From an uncultured Rhodopirellula sp. (GTDB lineage Bacteria; Planctomycetota; Planctomycetia; Pirellulales; Pirellulaceae): DNA of 6,012 nucleotides. The stretch is taken from contig CAJXTM010000276.1 of the NCBI GenBank assembly GCA_913061385.1, forward strand, positions 1 to 6,012, given 5' to 3'. Below the pieces are notes generated by a model. It ran no database searches. It saw only the letters and a program-made list of their open reading frames with translations, and had not been told where the DNA came from. Position 1 is the stretch's first letter; every line of letters starts with the position of its first letter. Below are positions 1 through 4,612 of the stretch, piece after piece. A program made the translations under genes and the position numbers.

Positions 1-47
1 GAGATCAGCCTCGGTCTCGTGGGCTCGGAGATGTGTATAAGAGACAG
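1..47 (+). other. Illumina Nextera i7 (P7-side) adapter left in the assembly
   Basis: This is library adapter, not genome. Bases 1-5 (GAGAT) match the 3' end of the P7 flow-cell primer. Bases 6-13 (CAGCCTCG) match the i7 index I know as Nextera N710. Bases 14-28 are the Nextera read-2 handle beginning GTCTCGTGGGCTCGG. Bases 29-47 are the 19-bp Tn5 mosaic end AGATGTGTATAAGAGACAG. The order primer tail, index, handle, mosaic end is exactly that of a tagmentation library molecule. Genomic sequence therefore begins at base 48, which is the in vitro transposition point. The segment should be trimmed before any annotation and should not be called a transposon end. Confidence 0.98.
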
Positions 48-48
48 G

Positions 49-174
49 GCTCAGGTGGTGCTGGTTGGGCTGACGATCAACAGTATTGCCTATGCTTTAA
101 TTGATAGAGTCGATACTACCGAGGCATTGCCCTGCTGGTACTATTTTCACGGGCGGTTTTTGCAAGATATCTAG
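49..174 (+). CDS. Possible 3' end of an unidentified upstream gene (partial)
   Basis: One plus-strand frame is open from the adapter junction to a TAG at 172-174, giving about 41 codons. Its first half is hydrophobic (VVLVGLTINSIAYALI), as in the end of a membrane segment, and is followed by a polar and aromatic tail. I recognise no family. An open frame this short is quite possible by chance, and a minus-strand frame over the same bases is open for a similar length. If real, it lies 39 bp upstream of the DUF2805 gene in the same direction and could belong to the same operon. Its 5' part is missing because the contig ends in adapter. Confidence 0.25.
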   Translation, partial: AQVVLVGLTINSIAYALIDRVDTTEALPCWYYFHGRFLQDI

Positions 175-190
175 TCGTCTAGTGTCTCTG

Positions 191-210
191 CCCAAAGAGT
201 TGGGAACCCA
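191..210 (+). promoter_or_regulatory. Overlapping inverted repeats just upstream of the DUF2805 start
   Basis: CCCAA (191-195) and TTGGG (200-204) can pair around the four-base loop AGAG. The same TGGG (201-204) can instead pair with CCCA (207-210), four bases before the ATG at 214. The two pairings exclude each other. No good Shine-Dalgarno site lies at normal spacing, so a leader structure could matter for initiation. The stems are short (5 bp and at most 4 bp), so chance is a serious alternative. Confidence 0.2.
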
Positions 211-213
211 TTT

Positions 214-477
214 ATGAATGATTTAACGCGGGCCGAGAAGGATCGGGTCATCCAGATGGCGTGGGAGGATCGGACGAGTTTCGAAGCGATTCGTACTCAA
301 TTTTCTCTTTCGCCCGGAGAGGTGATCAAGTTGATGCGCCGAGAGATGACTGCGAGTTCATTCAAAATGTGGCGTAAACGGACTACGGGGCGAACCACGA
401 AGCACGACCAACGGTTTGAAGCAGAACATCAAGGAAGTGTGGTGAGACGTTTCCGCTGCAGTTCCCAACGAGGCTGA
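214..477 (+). CDS. DUF2805 / TIGR03643-type small protein
   Basis: The 87-residue product matches the pattern I know for the uncharacterised DUF2805 (TIGR03643) family. The core, residues 8-64, contains the signatures RVIQMAWEDRTSFEAI (11-26), a helix-turn-helix-like stretch FSLSPGEVIKLMR (30-42), SSFKMWRKR (48-56) and GRTTKH (59-64). The tail is basic and ends FRCSSQRG. The acidic then basic pattern and the HTH-like middle are compatible with nucleic-acid binding, but no function is established to my knowledge. There is no signal peptide or membrane segment, so it should be cytosolic. The ATG at 214 is preferred because the family pattern begins right after it. Its stop lies 2 bp before the next gene's ATG, indicating an operon. 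In family members I recall, a cryptochrome/photolyase gene is often nearby, as here; that link is from memory and the role is inference. Confidence 0.85.
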   Translation: MNDLTRAEKDRVIQMAWEDRTSFEAIRTQFSLSPGEVIKLMRREMTASSFKMWRKRTTGRTTKHDQRFEAEHQGSVVRRFRCSSQRG

Positions 478-479
478 GG

Positions 480-668
480 ATGAAGGTCAAGCGGGTGCGG
501 AACAAGGAATGTCAATTGTGTAAGAATGAAAAGGACACGTTGTATCGCATTCGCGAGAAGGTCGTGCTGCCGTGGAAATTTGTTTGCAAGGACTGCTTGC
601 CGATGGTTCGCGACAACAACTTTGAATACCAGTACGGAGGTACCTGGAAAAGTAAGAAGCGGCACTAA
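480..668 (+). CDS. Small cysteine-pair (zinc-ribbon-like) protein
   Basis: This is a 62-residue basic protein with two CxxC knuckles, C11/C14 (CQLC) and C36/C39 (CKDC), 21 residues apart. That is the usual layout of a four-cysteine zinc ribbon or treble-clef site. The C-terminus, YQYGGTWKSKKR (50-61), looks like a conserved tail of a small family that I remember only as hypothetical proteins in marine bacteria. There is no signal peptide. Its ATG lies 2 bp after the DUF2805 stop, and GAGG at 470-473, six bases ahead, is a plausible ribosome-binding site, so the two genes are almost certainly co-translated. It converges on the photolyase gene with a 158-bp gap. Zinc binding is inferred from spacing alone. 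Possible roles include nucleic-acid binding or partnering the DUF2805 protein. Confidence 0.78.
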   Translation: MKVKRVRNKECQLCKNEKDTLYRIREKVVLPWKFVCKDCLPMVRDNNFEYQYGGTWKSKKRH

Positions 669-682
669 GGAATTGCGTCGTG

Positions 683-702
683 CGGGTACCCGGTAGTTTT
701 TT
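683..702 (+). terminator. Candidate terminator after the DUF2805/zinc-ribbon operon
   Basis: A GC-rich perfect palindrome, CGGGTACCCG (683-692), lies 14 bp after the stop codon and is followed within four bases by six Ts (697-702). The tract order is right for an intrinsic terminator on the plus strand. The arm is short because the palindrome has no spare loop, so only about 3 bp can pair around a four-base loop. The call is therefore tentative. Confidence 0.35.
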
Positions 703-761
703 GAAGCTAGATAATGTGGGTCAATCGTCCTTGGTTGGCGGTTTGCGTGTTTGTTCCGTAG

Positions 762-799
762 GGCCGTGAGCACCGACTTGTCTGTCCTAGTCACTGGCC
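762..799. terminator. Stem-loop between convergent genes
   Basis: GGCC-GTGA (762-769) pairs with TCAC-(T)-GGCC (791-799): eight base pairs with one bulged T at 795 and a 21-base loop. It sits between the two convergent stop codons, 28-65 bp from the photolyase stop. Because both arms can form on either strand, it could stop or protect both transcripts. No T-tract follows on either side, so factor-independent termination is doubtful. Confidence 0.3.
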
Positions 800-826
800 T
801 CTCACCATTGAGCGAGCAGTTGATTG

Positions 827-2314
827 CTAGCTCAGTTTTTTCAGGAAAGCTTCGGCAATTTGTTGGTGTTTCTCCATGCGTTCCGGATCCATCTTTCGTG
901 CCATTGCACACATCATCGCCCAGCGAGGATTTTTCGCGAGCGCGTCGATGTGATTCCAAATCCAACGCCAGTAGAGTGCATCCCAAATGTCACACCAGTC
1001 TCCTTTTCTATAGTGACTCATCTTTTTGACGTACGCAGACCCAGAGAAATAGGGCTTCGTGGTGATGTTTCCTCCGTCGGCATTCTGGCTCATCGCGTAA
1101 ACATTTGGAACCATTACCCAGTCATAACTGTCAATGAATAACTCCATGAACCAGCGATAGATGTCGTCGGGATCAATCTCGCATAGGAACATGAATCCAC
1201 CCAGCACCATTAATCGCTCGATATGGTGGCAATATCCGGTGTCGTTGAGTCGCTGGATGACGTCGTCTACCGGTTCGATGCCAGTTGTGCCGTCATAGAA
1301 AGACTGGGGAAGTTTCCGATGATGCTGCCAGTGGTTGGTGGTTCGCATCGTAACACCAAGATCGTTATACGTTGCACGCATGAACTCACGCCAACCGATG
1401 ATCTGACGAATGAACCCCTCGAGCGAATTGAGGGGGATTTCGTTCTTTTTTGCATGGTTGAGGACGGCTTTTACGATTTGATCCGGGGTTAATAGTCCAA
1501 TGTTCAGCATCGGTGTGAGTACGCTATGCCAGAGCCACGATTCACCCTCGACGATCGCGTCTTCGTAATCGCCGAATGCTGTCAGACGCTCATCTAAGAA
1601 ATGCTTGAGCCATTTTGCCGCTGCTTTTCGCGAGCTTGGGTAATAAAACTGGTTGAGATTGCCAGGATTTTCGGGGAAGTTTTCGAGGACGTATTTGGCT
1701 GCGTCAGTGTCGTAGCTGTCACGCTTCAATTGAAGCAGTGCTGGAATTGTTCCCAGCAGCTTCTTGGGTACCTTTTTACGATTGTCTTCATCGAAACTCC
1801 ACTTCCCACCGGTGGGCTGTTCTCCGTCCATCAGCACATCGAGGCGTTTGCGTTGCCATTTGTAATAGTCAGCCATGAACCAACGTTTCTTTCCAGCGCG
1901 GTAATCGCGATTCTGGGTGTCATCACACAAGAACATTGGATTTGTCAGAAAAACTAATTCTGCGCCGATTTCGTCACAAACTCTCAGCAGCCGCTTTTTG
2001 AGCAGAAAGTCCGCCGGTTCGACGGTTGCAAACTGCTTATTGCTGCCTTTTAGCAATGCTTTCAATTTCCTCTTCAAAAAATCAGGGTTGAAGTCGTGAT
2101 CAAAGTAGCTGACATCCAGTTCCTTCGATTTGAGCTCGTCGTGGTAACGCTTCATGGTTGCACGGTGCAGCCAGAGTTTCTGCACGTGGAAATCAATCGG
2201 ATGATGCAAGTCGCCAAAAAAAAGTGGATCCTCGAGTAGAGCGACACGCGACGGATTCAGTTTGAATCCAGGGTGCTTAGAAAACAGTTGATTAGGAAAG
2301 ATCAGGAGTATCAA
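827..2314 (-). CDS. Cryptochrome/(6-4)-photolyase-like flavoprotein lacking the usual Fe-S cysteines
   Basis: This complete 495-residue protein belongs to the prokaryotic cryptochrome/deoxyribodipyrimidine photolyase-related family (COG3046). Characterised members use FAD and blue light to repair (6-4) photoproducts, with a lumazine antenna. The N-terminal Rossmann-type antenna domain (about 1-130) opens LLIFPNQLF and contains ALLEDPLFFGD (25-35). A linker carries GGKWSFDEDNRKK (169-181). The helical FAD domain shows GFIRQIIGWREFMR (300-313), the paired-histidine active-site motif YCHHIERLM (361-369; H363/H364) and YDWVMVPN (397-404) followed by ADGG and KPY. In Agrobacterium PhrB I recall cluster ligands C350, C438, C441 and C454. 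Here the first position is about P348, the CxxC segment before GDWC is deleted, and only C441 lies near the last. The deletion is clean and in frame, so this looks like a cluster-less subtype rather than decay. The start is TTG at 2314: a TAG lies four codons upstream and the first ATG is at residue 54, inside the domain. DNA repair is well supported; a purely signalling role cannot be excluded. Confidence 0.93.
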   Translation of the reverse strand: MILLIFPNQLFSKHPGFKLNPSRVALLEDPLFFGDLHHPIDFHVQKLWLHRATMKRYHDELKSKELDVSYFDHDFNPDFLKRKLKALLKGSNKQFATVEPADFLLKKRLLRVCDEIGAELVFLTNPMFLCDDTQNRDYRAGKKRWFMADYYKWQRKRLDVLMDGEQPTGGKWSFDEDNRKKVPKKLLGTIPALLQLKRDSYDTDAAKYVLENFPENPGNLNQFYYPSSRKAAAKWLKHFLDERLTAFGDYEDAIVEGESWLWHSVLTPMLNIGLLTPDQIVKAVLNHAKKNEIPLNSLEGFIRQIIGWREFMRATYNDLGVTMRTTNHWQHHRKLPQSFYDGTTGIEPVDDVIQRLNDTGYCHHIERLMVLGGFMFLCEIDPDDIYRWFMELFIDSYDWVMVPNVYAMSQNADGGNITTKPYFSGSAYVKKMSHYRKGDWCDIWDALYWRWIWNHIDALAKNPRWAMMCAMARKMDPERMEKHQQIAEAFLKKLS

Positions 2315-3197
2315 TTTTGAGGCCTAGCGTACGGAATTGAGTGTGTTTGTATTTCGTTTGAGTGACAGATGCGGGTGCCAGCAAAGTAGCGTTTCCAGCA
2401 GGTGGCTCGAGACGTCGTATTTGCGGTACTGGCGAAGCACTATGACGGTCAAAAGTCGTTTTAATGATCTCCGGGTTTGGAGGGCAGGCTGGTATGTTTG
2501 ATTCATCAAGTGTAGGAGTCACGCTTTGGCAGGGATCATGTGAAATCGTTGGGGGCTTCGCTGCTGTGGGGAATCTTCAGGGGACTGGTGCGGCGGCCGG
2601 TGGATTACAAAAGCCCAGCCAGACACCATAGGAAGCTGTTAAGACGGGTGAATACGAATAACATGGACAAATCGTGTTTCCAAGGCGGATGGAGTGGTCG
2701 TGCGCAAAACACGAGACTGCAAACTGCTCTGGCAACGCCAACGAGATATCTATTCGCGATTGTTGCGTGATCTGTGATCCGTTAAGGCAGTGAAGTGCAG
2801 AAGGATACCCCAGTGAGGGGAGGATACATCCAACCTAGTGCCCTATTACAGACTCCAGAAATTGGGATCGGCGAGTCTAGATGTGTGGCCCAACGCATGG
2901 CTGACTTGGCTTAGCTGAAACGATGGATGGGCGAGGTAATAACTTTTTGTAAAAATACGTGTGGGGGCAGCATGACGAACTGAGTTAGATCAAGTTCCCA
3001 GTGGAACACTAGTTTTGTTCTCTTTGTCTCTTGTCGTGGTTGTGTTTAGGTTTCAAGGACGATCGCTGTTTGCGATTACTATTGCGGAGGTTATTTCCTT
3101 GGTCAGAGTTGTTCTTTTGAGCGGACTCCGCGTGCGTTGACTCGACCTTGGACTATGCGGGGGAAGTATTTCTACAGGTTGCAAATCGTGAAGTGTT

Positions 3198-3217
3198 GTC
3201 GAACGCTGCGTCGAACG
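3198..3217. repeat. Short tandem-spaced direct repeat GTCGAACG
   Basis: The octamer GTCGAACG occurs at 3198-3205 and again at 3210-3217, a 12-bp period, in the non-coding interval ahead of the DUF1080 gene. A spacing slightly longer than one helical turn would suit two protomers of a DNA-binding protein on nearly the same face. No third copy was noticed nearby, so this may be chance. Confidence 0.3.
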
Positions 3218-3422
3218 ACACGAGGTGTTAAGAGAGACTCAATAGGATCGCTACGATGGGTTTCGTGAACCGAACCCTGAATTAGCGAGTGCGTCCAAAC
3301 GAGCGTTGTGAGATCGTCGGTGCTTCCTCTCGGAGGCCGAATGAGTGCGGGTTGCTGGTGGTGCATGACCTTATTTCTGGGCCCGTTTGTGGGTGTTGGG
3401 GAGATTTTCTGATCTGGTGTGT

Positions 3423-3449
3423 GGGTATCGGTCGGAGTGACTCATACCC
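3423..3449 (+). promoter_or_regulatory. Stem-loop in the DUF1080 upstream region
   Basis: The arms GGGTAT (3423-3428) and ATACCC (3444-3449) pair perfectly. After a single C-C mismatch (3429/3443), GGTC (3430-3433) pairs with GACT (3439-3442), including one G-U pair. The five-base loop is GGAGT (3434-3438). This ten-pair hairpin is the best-formed structure in the non-coding interval and ends 94 bp before the DUF1080 ATG. The loop exposes GGAG, a Shine-Dalgarno-like core, but no start codon lies at useful spacing, so a protein- or sRNA-binding site or a transcript-stabilising element is as likely. No T-tract follows, so it is not an intrinsic terminator. Confidence 0.4.
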
Positions 3450-3543
3450 TCCTTACCGTAGGCAAGCTAGAATTAGGCTGTGTTTCCTGTCGGCGACGAT
3501 CTGCTGACGAGTCTGTCACCTTCCTCAATGCCTCACGCTTCTG

Positions 3544-4308
3544 ATGAAAAAAAACAACTTGATAACTGTCTTTACGCTGGGTGCCAGTGTGCAATTTGCG
3601 GTTTGTCTTGCAATGGCTGGGACCGTAGATCCGGCTCAGTCGGCTTGGCACAAGAAATACAAAGCTCAGGAAAATGCTCCCGAGCCAGCAGAGATGCTTC
3701 TTAACACTGATAAAGAGCCCAAGCTTGTCGAAGGATTCGAGCCGCTTTTCAACGGGAAAAATCTTGAGGGTTGGACGCCCAAAGGTGGTGAGTGCAAATT
3801 CGAAGTCAAAAAGGGAATGCTAGTTGGGACGTGTGTTCCTGGCACGGGAAGCACGTACTTGTGCACAGACAAGTCAGACTACAAGAACTTTATCTTCACC
3901 TGCGATATGCGTTGGGAAGTAGATGGTAACTCTGGCGTAATGTTTCGAGCCCAATCAAAACCCGGTAAGGATTCCGTCACTGTATTTGGGCCACAGGCTG
4001 AGATGGAGGGGATCACAGGCGATCGATTCTGGTCTGGCGGAATTTACGGGCAAAGCTGCGGCGGCTATTTCTATCCTGTGTGGTTAAAGGAACACGCGGC
4101 AGCGAGAAAGGCATTGGACCGACAAGGCTGGAACCGTTTGACGATCTCTGCTCAGGGGAATGTCGTGAAAACCTGGATCAATGGTGTGCCCGTTGCTCAC
4201 TGGGTCGATAATGGTGAGTATCCCGAGGGATTCTTTGGATTGCAGATTCACAAAGGCAGCAAGGGCCAAGTGGTCTGGAAGAATATCCAGATCAAAGAGT
4301 TACCCTAG
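3544..4308 (+). CDS. Secreted DUF1080 (3-keto-disaccharide hydrolase family) protein
   Basis: The 254-residue product begins with a Sec signal peptide: basic MKKNN, a hydrophobic core (6-24) and a likely signal peptidase I site AMA|GT after residue 25. The preceding C21 is not in a good lipobox. Residues 64-252 form one DUF1080 (PF06439) domain of concanavalin-A-like beta-sandwich fold. The hallmarks are GFEPLFNGKNLEGW (64-77), CDMRWEV (120-126), NSGVMFRAQ (129-137), the QAEME segment (151-155), GGIYGQSCGGYFYPVW (165-180), QGWNRLTI (194-201), WINGVPVAHW (211-220), FFGLQIH (230-236) and VWKNIQIKEL (244-253). Family members act on 3-keto-glycosides or bind glycans outside the cytoplasm; the exact substrate cannot be read here. 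Length is normal for a single-domain member. No Shine-Dalgarno site precedes the ATG, which is chosen because it gives a complete signal peptide. A run of eight A's directly after the ATG (3547-3554) is a potential slippage tract. The gene stands alone, convergent with the deacylase gene. Confidence 0.95.
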   Translation: MKKNNLITVFTLGASVQFAVCLAMAGTVDPAQSAWHKKYKAQENAPEPAEMLLNTDKEPKLVEGFEPLFNGKNLEGWTPKGGECKFEVKKGMLVGTCVPGTGSTYLCTDKSDYKNFIFTCDMRWEVDGNSGVMFRAQSKPGKDSVTVFGPQAEMEGITGDRFWSGGIYGQSCGGYFYPVWLKEHAAARKALDRQGWNRLTISAQGNVVKTWINGVPVAHWVDNGEYPEGFFGLQIHKGSKGQVVWKNIQIKELP

Positions 4309-4612
4309 AGACACTGTCGCTTGCTGGACCACAGGGGATGCGTTGGCAGCACCGTTTTGCAACGCAACGCCAGTTTGTACGTTCCAATGCTCGCGTGTGA
4401 TATTTGGACCAGTTGCCATTTCAATGGGTCATTTCAACGCTGGGAAGGGAATGATCTCGCGAGGTAAACATCGATAGACCTGCAATCCTTTCGAATGCGG
4501 CGTCTCTTGATTTGCTTGCTCTGTGAGCTGCCTCGTGTGGCCTTCCGATAGGTCTCGAGCTCCGCAAGTTGTCGCGTGTGGGGTGGTGGTGTGACAGTCG
4601 CGGGCTGAATAC
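4309..4612. other. Non-coding gap between convergent genes
   Basis: The 304 bp between the two stop codons hold no credible gene; open frames here run on from, or lie antisense to, the flanking coding sequences. Two weak inverted repeats are visible: TGCGTTG (4339-4345) with CAACGCA (4360-4366), a seven-pair stem with a 14-base loop, and GCTC-TGT-GAGC (4518-4528). Neither has a T-tract, so no terminator can be firmly assigned to either gene. Confidence 0.55.
4339..4366. terminator. Weak stem-loop downstream of the DUF1080 gene
   Basis: A perfect seven-pair stem, TGCGTTG/CAACGCA, with a 14-base loop begins 30 bp after the DUF1080 stop codon. Position fits a 3'-end structure, but there is no following T-run on the plus strand and the loop is long. 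It is recorded only as the best candidate in this gap. Confidence 0.2.

Larger units (their letters stand above)
2315..3543. other. Long non-coding interval between divergent genes
   Basis: This 1,229-bp gap separates the divergent photolyase and DUF1080 genes. The open frames are short, mostly under 77 codons, start with weak codons and carry no recognisable motif; the largest are 2540-2770 on plus and 2292-2522 on minus. I looked for tRNA, SRP RNA, RNase P and tmRNA signatures and saw none. Structures present are CCCC-AGTGA-GGGG (2808-2820) flanked by direct repeats AGGATAC (2802-2808, 2821-2827); GTTCC-CAGT-GGAAC (2994-3007); ATCGC-TGTTT-GCGAT (3062-3076); an 8-bp direct repeat GTCGAACG (3198-3205, 3210-3217); GGGTT/AACCC (3258-3277); and the stem-loop at 3423-3449. 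No clear promoter boxes were found. It probably holds the promoters of both flanking genes and may contain an unannotated RNA or the remains of a decayed gene. Confidence 0.6.

Noticed and set aside
29..47. Tn5 mosaic end that could be read as a transposon terminus
   Set aside because: It is embedded in the full Nextera handle and index layout, so it comes from library preparation; no transposase or partner end is present.
429..986. 185-codon minus-strand open frame
   Set aside because: It lies antisense to the DUF2805 and zinc-ribbon genes and out of frame with the photolyase 3' end; it has no domain pattern, while both overlapped genes have clear family signatures.
824..2099. Several plus-strand open frames of 60-118 codons
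   Set aside because: All are antisense to the photolyase gene and have low-complexity, family-less products.
2292..2522. 76-codon minus-strand frame overlapping the photolyase start, possibly a leader peptide
   Set aside because: The product has no family resemblance, and a 76-residue leader without any regulatory motif is not credible; kept only as a comment on start choice.
2540..2770. 76-codon plus-strand frame starting at GTG
   Set aside because: No ribosome-binding site, motif or recognisable composition; the GTG start is arbitrary and the length is within chance.
2880..2960. Possible small RNA with GCCCA/TGGGC arms followed by a T-run at 2944-2948
   Set aside because: The arms are only five pairs enclosing about 35 unpaired-looking bases, and the T-run is 11 bases past the stem; too weak for an RNA gene call.
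3435..3443. Palindrome GAGTGACTC as an operator
   Set aside because: It is a single copy and is part of the larger 3423-3449 stem-loop, so it is not listed separately.
3172..3704. Short frames on both strands around 3172-3704
   Set aside because: They lie in the non-coding interval or overlap the start of the DUF1080 gene in other frames, with no homology-like pattern.
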